DNA of 64,000 bases from Porphyromonas pogonae (GTDB lineage: Bacteria > Bacteroidota > Bacteroidia > Bacteroidales > Porphyromonadaceae). Position 1 is the stretch's first letter. The number at the start of each line of letters is the position of its first letter. A program made the translations under genes and the position numbers. Shown here in pieces: positions 36,118 to 45,480 of the stretch. The stretch is from NCBI RefSeq assembly GCF_036320655.1, contig NZ_CP143258.1, forward strand, positions 1,860,001 through 1,924,000, written 5' to 3'. Under the pieces are notes generated by a model. It was not told the DNA's origin and searched no databases. It worked only from the letters and a program-made list of their open reading frames with translations.

Positions 36118-37140
36118 TTAGAATATCTTTCTTTTGGTATGACAATATGGAGTCCCGCCTTTTTTATCATAATATTCCTGATGATAATCTTCAGCCTTCC
36201 AGAAGTGACTCAATGGCTTTATCGTGGTAGCTACATCATAACCTTTATCACGCAGTATCTTGATATACTTTTCTGCAATAGCCTTGTCCTCAGGGTCCGA
36301 AACAAAAATTGCAGAGAGATATTGTGACCCAATGTCGGGACCTTGACCATTCTTTTGCGTAAAATCATGTGTCTCAAAAAACAACTTAACAAGGTTTTCA
36401 TAAGATGTTTTCGAGGGGTCATACTCTACTTCCACAGTCTCTAAATGGCCTGTTGTATTGGAGCAAACATCTTGATAAGAAGGATTATCTTTGTGTCCTC
36501 CCATATACCCCACAGTTGTTTCCACTATACCCGGTTCTTTGTGGAAATAATACTCCGTTCCCCAGAAGCATCCGGATGCGAAATAAGCTTTCTTTATCAT
36601 CTTTTTATTCTCTGTTTTAGGTTTAAAAATCATGGATAATGAGTTTACGCAGTGTCTTGTATTTTTAGAAGTAAATCCTTCTCCGATGAATACATGTCCC
36701 AAGTGAGCACCACAATTCTTACACAAAATTTCGGTACGTATACCATCTTTATCAACTTTACGCTCTACAGCACCGGGGAGCTCATCATCAAAAGAGGGCC
36801 AACCACAATGACTCTGAAACTTGCTACTTGAATTATAAAGAGGTGCGTCACAGCGTTTGCAATGAAATATACCTTCTCTGGTCTCATTGAGTAATTCACC
36901 TGTAAAAGGCCTTTCTGTTCCTTTATTTACAATGATATTCTCTTCCTCAAAGGTAAGTTGTCTGAAATTATCTTTAAAATCTTTCACGGAGTCTGTCTTT
37001 TGAGATTTATACTTGAAATTAGTACTTATCTGTTTGGTGGAACTGAAATAATTGATCCCACTGCCTGAAAATGCTATAAAAGCGAAACAAGATAGTAATA
37101 ATAAAGCTATAATGTAAGTATATCTTCTTTTTGATTCCAT
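36118..37140 (-). CDS. msrBA: Membrane-anchored MsrB-MsrA methionine sulfoxide reductase fusion
   Basis: 340 residues. A hydrophobic N-terminal segment (about 8-27) suggests membrane anchoring or export. The MsrB domain comes first (about 60-172) with zinc Cys pairs CKRC (94, 97) and CKNC (140, 143) and the catalytic Cys164 in RHCVNS. The MsrA domain follows (about 183-335) with Cys191 in GCFWG and the family motif GHLETVEVEYDP. Together they reduce both stereoisomers of methionine sulfoxide. The order B-then-A is the reverse of the Neisseria PilB arrangement. It may protect envelope proteins from oxidants. Confidence 0.93.
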   Translation of the reverse strand: MESKRRYTYIIALLLLSCFAFIAFSGSGINYFSSTKQISTNFKYKSQKTDSVKDFKDNFRQLTFEEENIIVNKGTERPFTGELLNETREGIFHCKRCDAPLYNSSSKFQSHCGWPSFDDELPGAVERKVDKDGIRTEILCKNCGAHLGHVFIGEGFTSKNTRHCVNSLSMIFKPKTENKKMIKKAYFASGCFWGTEYYFHKEPGIVETTVGYMGGHKDNPSYQDVCSNTTGHLETVEVEYDPSKTSYENLVKLFFETHDFTQKNGQGPDIGSQYLSAIFVSDPEDKAIAEKYIKILRDKGYDVATTIKPLSHFWKAEDYHQEYYDKKGGTPYCHTKRKIF

Positions 37141-37252
37141 AGATTTTATACTTTGGGTAAATAATACAATAATTATATATAGAGTGATTTATATATCTTC
37201 TACTATAAAAACGGAGCTTATGTATTATTGTTTCATAGCTTTTTTCAATAAC

Positions 37253-38548
37253 TTATTTAAAATCCTTGATCCAATCCATAACAAGAGCAGGTGGTTTACC
37301 ATCCATGAGACATTGCTTCATGAAGTCCATATAAGGAGCTACATGTTTGAAAAACTTATAATAACCTCGACATAGGTAATTAAGCCCAGGAGTACCGTCT
37401 GCAGTATGGCTAAATCTGTTTTTAGGGCATTCACCATGGCAGGCAAATAGAAACTCACACTCTATACACTGTGTGGGCAAAGCATCATACTTGAGGTTGC
37501 CAAAGCGTATCTGTTCTTCACTATTCATCATCTCCTCAAGAGACTTATCCATGATATTACCCAGTTTGTATCTTGGATAAACAAAATGGTCACAACTAAA
37601 TACGTCTCCATTCCACTCCATCACACCCGCTCTACCACAATATTTGGCCATACTGCATAGCCCCGGGGACATCCCCATCCAATTGGCTAACGTTACATCA
37701 AACAACTGAATAAAAATACGCCCTACATCATCTTTGATCCATTCATCAAAAAGAGTTGTCGTAAAATATCCCCATTGAAGAGGTGTTATACTGTAAGGGA
37801 CCATTGGTGAAGAAGTAATAGTATTTGGTATGTCCACAGGACCATCTTGACTCCTCGTAAGTATAGATAGATCTTCAGGTTCGGCAAAACTATTTGCACG
37901 ACTTCCCACACGCTCAATTATGGGGGTGAATTGTATATACTCCACCCCAAGCCCTTTGATTGCATGGTAAAATTCTAAAGGCTCATCGGCATTATAGCTG
38001 TTTACGGTTGCCAATACGTTAAAATTAACACCATGATGCTGTAGTAAATTTATTCCTCTGGCTACTCGTGAGAACGAATTATTACCGCCATTTGTCCTGC
38101 GGAACTTATCGTGCTGTCGTTCACTTCCATCAAGAGAGATACCGACAAGGAAATTATTTTCTTTAAAAAAACGACACCACTCCTCATTCAGAAGTAATCC
38201 GTTGGTTTGAATAGAATTATCAATCGAATAAAGATTGCCTGCATACTTTTTTTGAAAAACAAGGGCTTTTTTATAAAAGGATAAAGGACGTATAAGGGCT
38301 TCGCCACCATGCCAAGTAAAAGAGACATTGCCAGGAGGCTGTGACGTAATATATGAAGCTATAAATTTCTCAAGGATCTGATCAGACATAAATGTCTTAC
38401 CTGTCTTGCACCCTTGGGACAATAGATCAGCCTTCTCAAGATAATAGCAATAGTCACATTTCATGTTGCACAAAGAGCCCGCAGGCTTGAGCATGACTTG
38501 AAAAGGACTAATCCATAAATGCCTACTATTATTGGATTCGATTATCAA
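37253..38548 (-). CDS. Anaerobic sulfatase-maturating enzyme-type radical SAM protein (SPASM)
   Basis: 431 residues from a TTG at 38548 (no closer ATG before the conserved VMLKPAGSLCN). The radical SAM cluster is CNMKCDYC (Cys27, 31, 34). SFTWHGGEALIRPL and VGISLDGSERQHDKFR are typical of anSME. The C-terminal SPASM region carries Cys in CGRAGVMEWNGDVFSCDHF and CIECEFLFACHGECPKNRF. anSME converts a Cys or Ser of sulfatases to formylglycine. No sulfatase gene lies in the window, so the target is elsewhere or different. It is the last gene of the caxA-like/rel/bioD run. Confidence 0.88.
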   Translation of the reverse strand: MIIESNNSRHLWISPFQVMLKPAGSLCNMKCDYCYYLEKADLLSQGCKTGKTFMSDQILEKFIASYITSQPPGNVSFTWHGGEALIRPLSFYKKALVFQKKYAGNLYSIDNSIQTNGLLLNEEWCRFFKENNFLVGISLDGSERQHDKFRRTNGGNNSFSRVARGINLLQHHGVNFNVLATVNSYNADEPLEFYHAIKGLGVEYIQFTPIIERVGSRANSFAEPEDLSILTRSQDGPVDIPNTITSSPMVPYSITPLQWGYFTTTLFDEWIKDDVGRIFIQLFDVTLANWMGMSPGLCSMAKYCGRAGVMEWNGDVFSCDHFVYPRYKLGNIMDKSLEEMMNSEEQIRFGNLKYDALPTQCIECEFLFACHGECPKNRFSHTADGTPGLNYLCRGYYKFFKHVAPYMDFMKQCLMDGKPPALVMDWIKDFK

Positions 38549-38556
38549 TGTATAGT

Positions 38557-39198
38557 CTAATGATGTTCGGGAATAATGTCAAATTCCGTTTTGGGAAGAT
38601 GTTTTCGAATATATTCCCGGATATATTCCATCGTATCTTCTTCAATTATACTATCTGTCTGAGGATAGAGATTGTAGAGTATCCTTTCAATTTTTATATT
38701 GCGCCTTAAACAGGCCTCTATTGTAAGTAATGTATGGTTGATACTACCTAGACGCCCACTGGTCACGATAGCTACGGGATAGTGATGATCTCGGATAAAA
38801 TCGATAATCAGGTAATCTTCTGTCAAAGGCACCATAATACCTCCGGCCCCTTCAAGCAAGACTCTATCATACCCCCTGTGTATTAGTTCTGATGTAGCAT
38901 CATCTATCTTATTGAAGTCTATGGTACGTTTATCAATCTTGGCTGCCAAATGCGGAGATGCCGGGTAGCTGAATATTACAGGAGCTGTAAGATGTGCTTT
39001 GTCTTCTTCATTATATTCATCCCCGAGCAATGCACGGTGAGTATCGATATCCTCAGAGGTATCTACACATCCTGTTTGAATAAGTTTTTGTGTAATAATA
39101 CGCTGTCCTTCTTTACTAAACTTTTTTGCCAAAAAAGCGGTGGCATAAGTCTTACCGATATTAGTGTCTATACCGGTAACAAATAATACTTTTTCCAT
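38557..39198 (-). CDS. bioD: Dethiobiotin synthetase
   Basis: 213 residues from the ATG at 39198. It closes the ureido ring of dethiobiotin from 7,8-diaminononanoate, CO2 and ATP. Seen: the P-loop FVTGIDTNIGKTYATAFLA, KLIQTGCVDTSEDIDTHR, the magnesium/substrate loop LLEGAGGIMVPL, and VTSGRLGSINHTLLTIEA. It is isolated from other bio genes here, but the biotin it helps make is needed by MmdC. It lies 8 bases after the rel/spoT stop and 8 bases before the anSME gene. Confidence 0.95.
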   Translation of the reverse strand: MEKVLFVTGIDTNIGKTYATAFLAKKFSKEGQRIITQKLIQTGCVDTSEDIDTHRALLGDEYNEEDKAHLTAPVIFSYPASPHLAAKIDKRTIDFNKIDDATSELIHRGYDRVLLEGAGGIMVPLTEDYLIIDFIRDHHYPVAIVTSGRLGSINHTLLTIEACLRRNIKIERILYNLYPQTDSIIEEDTMEYIREYIRKHLPKTEFDIIPEHH

Positions 39199-39206
39199 CA
39201 ATTATT

Positions 39207-41462
39207 TCATCTGTTTTCTGTAGAACGTGTGATTGAGATAATAGAATTATTCTTCTGTAATATCTGGATTATCCTGTTAAGGTCATTGGTATTTTGAACT
39301 AAGATGGTAAGAACACCTTCAAAAATACCGTCGTTGGACTTTATACTGACCTCTTTGATATTGACGTTGAAATCTTCGAGAAGAGTCAGAGTTATAGCAT
39401 TAAGAATACCTTTCGAATCAATACCCTTGATAATCAATGTGACATCAAAAGTAAGATTACGGTGTTCACCCCATTTCGTTGATACAATCTTGTCACCGCG
39501 ACTACTTTTCAGTCTCATCGCTACAGGACATGAGCGTTTGTGTACTTCTATCATTCCATCTTCACCTATGATACCGAAAGCATCATCACCGGGAATAGGC
39601 TTGCAACAAGGAGCTACTCTATAATTGAGATTATGGGCGTCTTCAGTAAGGATATATGTCTTTTTTGTGTCTATAACCTCTTTAGGCTTAGTCTCATTTG
39701 TTTTATTTTTTGTGACATTAAGAGCCGTACGGATTGCTCTTGTAAGGAAATTCCCTTGGGCAGCTCCAGCGTTTTCAAATACTTTCTTAAGATTATCAGG
39801 GAGTTGTATTGCCTCTTTACCCACGCCATAGAAATAATCCTCACGCTTATCAAAACCATAGTAAGCCGCGATTTTGTCAAGATTGGCTGTAGTCACCGGG
39901 AGTTTGTTGGCTTCAAGATGAGCCACTACTTTATCTTCCCCCTTGTGCGTAAAGTCTCTTCGTTGCTTGCGTATCGCTGCATCTACTTTACTTTTCGCTT
40001 TAGCGGTAGTAACATATTTGAGCCATTCCTCTGTAGGCAACTGATTTTTACTTGACAAAACCTCTACTTGATCTCCACTGGAGAGTACATAAGAAAGGGG
40101 TACGAGTTTGTGATTGACCTTAGCTCCGATACAATGATTACCTAATTTGGAATGAATAGAATATGCAAAGTCCAAAGCTGTAGCACCGATCGGTAGCTTT
40201 TGGATATCTCCTCTGGGGGTAAACACCATAATCTCGCCTGAGAATAAATTAAGCTTGATTGTATCCAAGAAGTCCATGGCGTTAGGACTTGGATTTTCCA
40301 ATATTTCTTGGATAGTGCGTAACCATTTATCTAATTCGGAGTCCTCTTCTACCCCTTCGGATTTATATTTCCAGTGAGCGGCAAATCCTTTCTCGGCAAT
40401 ATCATCCATCTTACGACTACGAATCTGCACTTCTACCCACTCTCCATCAGGCCCCATCACTGTAAGGTGCAAAGCCTGATACCCATTACTCTTGGGGCTA
40501 CTCACCCAATCACGAATCCTATCAGGTCTATTCTTGTAGATATCGGTAATAGCTGAGTAGATATCCCAACATCGATTCTTATCGGGATATCCGGGTTGTG
40601 AATCAAAGATAATACGTACTGCAAACAAGTCATAAATTTCTTCGAAAGGGACTGCCTTGGCTTGCATTTTCTTCCAAATGGAATAAATAGACTTGACACG
40701 AGCTTTCATCTCATATTGAAATCCCATTTGAGCAAATCTTTTTCTCAAAGGCTCTGCGAAATGACGAAAGAGATCCTGCCGTCTCTCCTCTGTGTTGCAT
40801 ATTTTGGCTTTGATAGAGGCAAACTCCTCCGGGTATTCATATTTAAAGCTCAGATCCTCTAGTTCGCTTTTTATTGCAAACAAGCCCAAACGGTGAGCCA
40901 ATGGAGCATAAACATACAATGTTTCACCCGCTATTTTCATTTGCTTTGCAGGCAACATAGATGATAACGTCCTCATATTATGCAGACGATCTGCTATTTT
41001 GATGAGGATTACACGTATGTCATCATTCATCGTAAGAATAAGCTTCCTGAAATTTTCGGCTTGTAAAGAAGTTGTATTACTGAAAACCTCACCGGATATT
41101 TTAGTAAGCCCATCCACAATTTGTGCAATCTTATCACCAAACATCTCACGGATGTCTTCCACGCTGTATTCCGTATCTTCTACCACATCGTGCAGCAAAG
41201 CACAACAGATAGAAGTAGACCCCAAACCCATTTCTTTACATACAATGCGTGCTACAGCAATAGGATGGAGTATATAAGGTTCACCACTTCGCCTTTTTGC
41301 CCCTTTGTGAGCTTCATTAGCCAGTTTGAAAGCCTTATCGATTTTTTCAATTTTTCGCCGGTGATTTGAATTGAGATAATCTTGAATCAATAGTTTATAT
41401 TCCCTCTCAATCATCAGCTCGCTTTCACTGCGGTTTACCTGTGTATTATCATTATTTTCCAT
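39207..41462 (-). CDS. RelA/SpoT bifunctional (p)ppGpp synthetase/hydrolase
   Basis: 751 residues from the ATG at 41462 (two codons after a TTG). Domains in order: HD hydrolase (about 40-190; GEPYILHPIAVARIVCKEMG, CALLHDVVEDTEYS, IKIADRLHNMRTL), synthetase (about 230-340; YDLFAVRIIFDS, PKSNGYQALHLTVMG), TGS (about 400-460; FTPRGDIQKLPIGATALDFA), a conserved-Cys/zinc region with CCKPIPGDDAFGI, and a C-terminal ACT domain. Intact HD residues suggest it both makes and degrades the stringent-response alarmone. Usual single long RSH of Bacteroidetes. Confidence 0.96.
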   Translation of the reverse strand: MENNDNTQVNRSESELMIEREYKLLIQDYLNSNHRRKIEKIDKAFKLANEAHKGAKRRSGEPYILHPIAVARIVCKEMGLGSTSICCALLHDVVEDTEYSVEDIREMFGDKIAQIVDGLTKISGEVFSNTTSLQAENFRKLILTMNDDIRVILIKIADRLHNMRTLSSMLPAKQMKIAGETLYVYAPLAHRLGLFAIKSELEDLSFKYEYPEEFASIKAKICNTEERRQDLFRHFAEPLRKRFAQMGFQYEMKARVKSIYSIWKKMQAKAVPFEEIYDLFAVRIIFDSQPGYPDKNRCWDIYSAITDIYKNRPDRIRDWVSSPKSNGYQALHLTVMGPDGEWVEVQIRSRKMDDIAEKGFAAHWKYKSEGVEEDSELDKWLRTIQEILENPSPNAMDFLDTIKLNLFSGEIMVFTPRGDIQKLPIGATALDFAYSIHSKLGNHCIGAKVNHKLVPLSYVLSSGDQVEVLSSKNQLPTEEWLKYVTTAKAKSKVDAAIRKQRRDFTHKGEDKVVAHLEANKLPVTTANLDKIAAYYGFDKREDYFYGVGKEAIQLPDNLKKVFENAGAAQGNFLTRAIRTALNVTKNKTNETKPKEVIDTKKTYILTEDAHNLNYRVAPCCKPIPGDDAFGIIGEDGMIEVHKRSCPVAMRLKSSRGDKIVSTKWGEHRNLTFDVTLIIKGIDSKGILNAITLTLLEDFNVNIKEVSIKSNDGIFEGVLTILVQNTNDLNRIIQILQKNNSIISITRSTENR

Positions 41463-41500
41463 TAACAATATTTCTTTAAAGCTTGGGCAGTTGTATTTGC

Positions 41501-42469
41501 TTAGAGATTAATGCCCAGATATACCATATATAATATGAATACCAATACTAGTACTGTACCCTCTGATCTCTTGATGGTCTTATCACCAAAGAATACTCCA
41601 ACCAAATATAATAGAAGCCCGGAAAAGATCATTACCATAAGATCAATGAGAGTGATACCACTGACATGTATGGGTGATATAGAGGCTGATATGCCTAATA
41701 CTGAAAATACATTGAAAAGAGAAGATCCCACCACATTACCTATGGCAATGTCATGCTCTTTCTTCAAAGCTGCTACTATAGAAGTTGCTAATTCCGGCAA
41801 GGAAGTGCCGAAGGCAACCAAAGTAAGTCCGATAAATGCTTCACTAACTCCAAAACCACGTGCTATCTTTACAGATGAGTCCACAAATAGATTTCCTCCG
41901 AATATAAGCCCAGCAATACCTCCCACTAAAAAGACTATCGCAAGCCATACGGGATATTTGTGTGATGGTTCTGTCACAGGCCCGGAATGCTTTTTGGCGA
42001 TAGAGAAGGTGTAGCTCAAAAAAATGAGAAAGAAAGCTATCAATATCAATCCTTCGGAACGGGTAATGACATTGCCTCCAAGAGCTAGCGACCCATCGAA
42101 ATAAGAGTCCATGCACATGACAGCCATGACTACAAAAGATAATATCATCAATGGGATTTCTTTATAAATAGTACCTCGTGTTACAGACAACGGCGTTATC
42201 ATGGCTGCAATACCGGTAATCATAAGTATGTTGAAAATATTACTTCCTACCACATTACCCACTGCTATATCAGCACTACCTTTGAGTGCAGATGTAAGAC
42301 TCACCACCAACTCAGGGGCTGATGTCCCAAAGGCAACCACCGTGAGCCCGACGACCAACGGAGTAACACCTATTTTACGAGCCAAGAAAGCAGCTCCTTC
42401 AGTAAGATAGTTAGCCCCACCTATAATGAGCAATACGCCGGCTATAAACAAAAGAAAGTTTAATATCAT
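41501..42469 (-). CDS. Calcium/sodium antiporter (CaCA family, YrbG-like)
   Basis: 322 residues from the ATG at 42469; the longer TTG start at 42496 would overlap a likely -7 box (CATCTTTG) and is rejected. About ten transmembrane helices in two inverted repeats, each with the ion-binding alpha repeat: VVAFGTSAPELVVSLTSAL...GNVVGSNIFNI and LVAFGTSLPELATSIVAAL...GNVVGSSLFNV. It exchanges Ca2+ for Na+ across the inner membrane, with possible K+ dependence unknown. It is the first gene of a likely operon with rel/spoT, bioD and the anSME gene. Confidence 0.93.
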   Translation of the reverse strand: MILNFLLFIAGVLLIIGGANYLTEGAAFLARKIGVTPLVVGLTVVAFGTSAPELVVSLTSALKGSADIAVGNVVGSNIFNILMITGIAAMITPLSVTRGTIYKEIPLMILSFVVMAVMCMDSYFDGSLALGGNVITRSEGLILIAFFLIFLSYTFSIAKKHSGPVTEPSHKYPVWLAIVFLVGGIAGLIFGGNLFVDSSVKIARGFGVSEAFIGLTLVAFGTSLPELATSIVAALKKEHDIAIGNVVGSSLFNVFSVLGISASISPIHVSGITLIDLMVMIFSGLLLYLVGVFFGDKTIKRSEGTVLVLVFILYMVYLGINL

Positions 42470-42683
42470 ATGCAACACTCTTGAAATATCATACAAAGAT
42501 GATAATTTTTTATTACTAATCTACTTTATATACCACCCAATCGTAACCGAAAATCATGTTTCGACCTCAACTCAGTACATTAGGAACGAATGTTGTCAAT
42601 AGAAAGTTCATGAAGGATTATCGGATATATTATTTTTTTTTAACTTTGATTACAACATTAAAACCATGTAATACTTACATATC

Positions 42684-43142
42684 ATGAACTATTCTGATTT
42701 CTTTCTCAATTTCGGATGGCAATTTTGGCTCATAGTAGGCTTTCTTCTGCTTATTGCTGAGATTTTTACTCCGGGATTTCTACTTGCTTGTTTTGGGGTG
42801 GCTGCCTTAATTACCACTATACCCGCATTATTTGGAGTAAATGTAATATGGCTTATCATCATCTTCGCGGTATCAAGTGTGCTGTCTTTATTACTCCTGA
42901 GACCCATAATGCTTAGATTATGGAAAGACCCAGAAGTAAAAACAGGAGCTGATGCCCTGATAGGAAGAAGAGCCAAAGTGACAGAAGAAATAAATGAGAG
43001 TTTGGATACCGGACGTATAGCAGTAGACGGCGATAACTGGAGAGCTCATGCCGAAAACTTGCATGAAATCATCCCCAAAGGTGCTACTGTAGAGATTACG
43101 GCACGTACCAGCATCGAACTTAAAGTGAAACTTATTAATTAA
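42684..43142 (+). CDS. NfeD-family membrane protein
   Basis: 152 residues. Two to three transmembrane helices in the first 75 residues (FLLLIAEIFTPGFLLACFGV, IIFAVSSVLSLLLLRPIML) are followed by an OB-fold domain (about 90-150; GADALIGRRAKVTEEINE, GRIAVDGDNWRAHAENL). NfeD proteins pair with stomatin/SPFH scaffold proteins; the slipin gene starts 10 bases downstream. A role in organising membrane microdomains is inferred from this pairing. Confidence 0.93.
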   Translation: MNYSDFFLNFGWQFWLIVGFLLLIAEIFTPGFLLACFGVAALITTIPALFGVNVIWLIIIFAVSSVLSLLLLRPIMLRLWKDPEVKTGADALIGRRAKVTEEINESLDTGRIAVDGDNWRAHAENLHEIIPKGATVEITARTSIELKVKLIN

Positions 43143-43152
43143 AATATTCTCT

Positions 43153-44130
43153 ATGAACACACTTGCCATTGTAATTATTGTAGTGGCCGTGCTGGCTATT
43201 TCCATCGTAGCCAACGGGCTCAAGATTGTACAACAATCTCAAACCATGCTTATCGAACGACTTGGGAAGTACTATAAAACACTTAATTCAGGAGTGAATA
43301 TTATTATCCCATTTATTGATAAGCCTCGTCCTATGCGTTGGAGATACACATTTCCCATTCAAGGAGGCGAGAGTATCATACGTTTCAGTGACGTGAAGAG
43401 GATTGATCTCAGGGAAACGGTATATGATTTTCCGAGACAGAGCGTAATCACCCGAGACAATGTAGTTACAGAGATCAATGCCATTCTCTACTTTCAGATA
43501 GTAGATCCCATGCGTGCCATGTATGAGATATCCAATCTGCCGGATGCTATTGAGAAGCTTACACAGACAAGCTTACGTAATGTCATTGGGGAGATGGATC
43601 TGGACGAAACTCTTACAAGCCGCGACACCATCAATAACAAGCTCAGGGTGATCCTCGACGAAGCCACAAATAAGTGGGGAGTAAAAGTAAATCGAGTGGA
43701 ACTACAAGACATCAATCCCCCACGCGACATACGAGATGCTATGGAAAAGCAGATGCGCGCCGAGCGTGACAAACGTGCCCAAATCCTACAGGCCGAGGGG
43801 CAAAAGGAAGCTCTTATACGCCAGTCGGAAGGTAAGATGCAGGAGTCTATCAACCATGCAGAAGGCGAAAGACAAGCACAAGTCCTTAGAGCCAAAGCTG
43901 TGGCACAGGCACAAATACTCACTGCTGAAGCCGAAGCCAAAGCTATACGCATGATCTCCGATGCTGTGGGAATAACTTCCAACCCTGCTCAGTACCTCAT
44001 AGCCATGAGATATCTGGAAACCTTAAAAGAAATGACAAGCGGACAAAACAACAAAACGGTATACCTGCCTTACGAAGCATCTGGTGTACTGAGCGCACTT
44101 GGAGGGATCAAGGATATCGTGAAAGTATAA
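43153..44130 (+). CDS. SPFH/stomatin-family membrane scaffold (slipin or QmcA type)
   Basis: 325 residues. One N-terminal transmembrane helix (NTLAIVIIVVAVLAISIVAN) leads to a band-7 domain (QSQTMLIERLGKYYKTLNSG, VFDFPRQ-like YDFPRQSVITRDNV, DPMRAMYEISNLPDAIEKL, QTSLRNVIGEMDLDETLTSR), then a long charged helix (about 195-265, repeated EGEKQA-like units: AEGQKEALIRQSEGKMQESI). The GEMDLDE element is typical. These proteins form membrane-bound cages or rings and interact with proteases and NfeD. A terminator follows. Confidence 0.94.
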   Translation: MNTLAIVIIVVAVLAISIVANGLKIVQQSQTMLIERLGKYYKTLNSGVNIIIPFIDKPRPMRWRYTFPIQGGESIIRFSDVKRIDLRETVYDFPRQSVITRDNVVTEINAILYFQIVDPMRAMYEISNLPDAIEKLTQTSLRNVIGEMDLDETLTSRDTINNKLRVILDEATNKWGVKVNRVELQDINPPRDIRDAMEKQMRAERDKRAQILQAEGQKEALIRQSEGKMQESINHAEGERQAQVLRAKAVAQAQILTAEAEAKAIRMISDAVGITSNPAQYLIAMRYLETLKEMTSGQNNKTVYLPYEASGVLSALGGIKDIVKV

Positions 44131-44181
44131 TTCCTAAGGTATCGAAAATAAATCTTTGACAAAAGATAGATTCACCTGATG

Positions 44182-44212
44182 AAGACTCCTCAATCTTGAG
44201 GAGTCTTTTTTT
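44182..44212 (+). terminator. Rho-independent terminator after the slipin gene
   Basis: AAGACTCCTCA (44182-44192) pairs with TGAGGAGTCTT (44197-44207), loop ATCT-like, followed by a T-run. Confidence 0.93.
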
Positions 44213-44351
44213 GACCCTGATGGGGGATGAGGTATACTAACATCAAGTTCTATCCTTATATATCAGAACGGGAATAAGACTATCAAAATGTAACTTTAGG
44301 ATTTAAAGCATAATGAATGGCTTCCGCAACCCTTAACATGGAAAACGAGCA

Positions 44352-44383
44352 CTTGACAAGGGTTCTTCAATGTATTATCTTTG
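44352..44383 (+). promoter_or_regulatory. Promoter of the small unit at 44.4-44.67 kb
   Basis: CTTG (44352-44355), 20 bases, then TATCTTTG (44376-44383). Fits the Bacteroidetes promoter with one mismatch. Confidence 0.65.
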
Positions 44384-44442
44384 TAGCCGATCATCATTCG
44401 CAAAGCAAATTATACATCAAATACTTTATATAAACAGACGTT

Positions 44443-44529
44443 ATGAATACTAAATTATATTTCAGCACCCGAGCTACACTACCCTTCCCTAACACCCGTT
44501 TTGTATCTTCTTCAAATATTGGGCATTAG
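44443..44529 (+). CDS. Possible 28-residue peptide inside a small transcript
   Basis: The ATG at 44443 opens 28 codons (MNTKLYFSTRATLPFPNTRF then VSSSNIGH) about 55 bases after a good promoter. The rest of the unit up to a terminator at 44634-44669 (about 140 bases) has no further ORF. It may be a real small protein, a leader peptide, or part of a roughly 280-nt RNA. I do not recognise it. Confidence 0.35.
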   Translation: MNTKLYFSTRATLPFPNTRFVSSSNIGH

Positions 44530-44633
44530 CATTAATTACACATACTGCAAATATAATAAAACCCAAAGCTTTGATAGCGTAATTTAAGCTCACAACACCT
44601 TAGTCTACGTATCTGCACAACGATTATATGGTC

Positions 44634-44669
44634 AAGCATAATCTCATTTCTTAGAGGTTGTGCTTTTTT
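44634..44669 (+). terminator. Terminator of the small unit upstream of dcu
   Basis: AGCATAATCTC (44635-44645) pairs with GAGGTTGTGCT (44654-44664) using two G-U pairs, followed by six T. Confidence 0.8.
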
Positions 44670-45263
44670 GTATATATATTGAACCCGTTACAGGCGTTTT
44701 CTATTACAATTCTTTCATATACGAATGGCGGTTTTGTCATATAAAAATCGCTGACTCATGTACAAAGATCATTGCCTGATGTATAAAAACTTTCGTCCTA
44801 TTATATAAGGACAACAAACTCATCACATAACTAGAGATAGACTCAAATATAATTCGTCACAATCTTATATTTTTCTTAGTTAAAAGTATTATATACCTAC
44901 AAAACACACTTTAGTCTTAGCCATTGATAAGAATGCTTGGTTATGATGCAATTATTCAAACGTATTTTATTATACCCTGTATTTTGTTTTTTCTTCAAGC
45001 TTCTTTGCTTCATCCTTATTTAGACTTTGTCTAAATAGGAGTATATTTTATAACTAAAATGAGCTTATTTTTCAGATAATCATTGGCTTTTTTAATTTAT
45101 TTAGATGGGTTTTTATCAGCGATTTACAAAAACCATATGCGTCAAATCAATGCATTGTTTTTTGACATAATGTCAAAAAAACGGCATATATAATCGAATA
45201 TGCAAATCTCTCGAGACGAAAAAATCTCACAGAAAATAATTAAAGAAGTATTTACACATTGGG
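44670..45263. other. Upstream regulatory region of the dcu-ansB-porin operon
   Basis: No ORF supported. It contains two clear palindromes. TATTTAGAC and GTCTAAATA (45017-45025, 45029-45037) are separated by 3 bases. A perfect 23-bp odd palindrome at 45158-45180 has the core TTGACAT-A-ATGTCAA, similar to FNR/CRP-family half-sites (TTGAC...GTCAA). Confidence 0.55.
45158..45180. promoter_or_regulatory. 23-bp palindrome, candidate FNR/CRP-family operator
   Basis: Arms of 11 bases (T6-GACAT and ATGTC-A6) around a single central A. The core TTGAC-N5-GTCAA has the shape of a CRP/FNR-superfamily site. It lies about 85 bases upstream of the -33 element of promoter P1 for the dcu operon. Confidence 0.5.
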
Positions 45264-45294
45264 CTTGTAACCTACCAGGTTTTTTCTATTTTTG
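45264..45294 (+). promoter_or_regulatory. Distal promoter P1 of dcu-ansB-porin
   Basis: CTTG (45264-45267), 19 bases, TATTTTTG (45287-45294). It would give a leader of about 240 nt that contains a perfect 14-bp palindrome, ACATGATATCATGT, at 45381-45394. Confidence 0.65.
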
Positions 45295-45480
45295 CAAATA
45301 AAAAATAAAAACACCTTGGATGGTGTAATGTAAAACCAAAACACAATAACTCTTTACAATTTCATAAAGAAGAAAAAATCACATGATATCATGTATTTTG
45401 AAATCAAAAGTATAAAGACGATAAAGATCCTATGTGGCTGAGAGTAAAGGCAGTCCGCCCAAAGATATTCTATCCTTTTT

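Noticed and set aside
44670-45263. Small non-coding gene such as RNase P, tmRNA or SRP RNA in the long dcu upstream region
   Set aside because: None of the conserved core sequences of these RNAs could be recognised.
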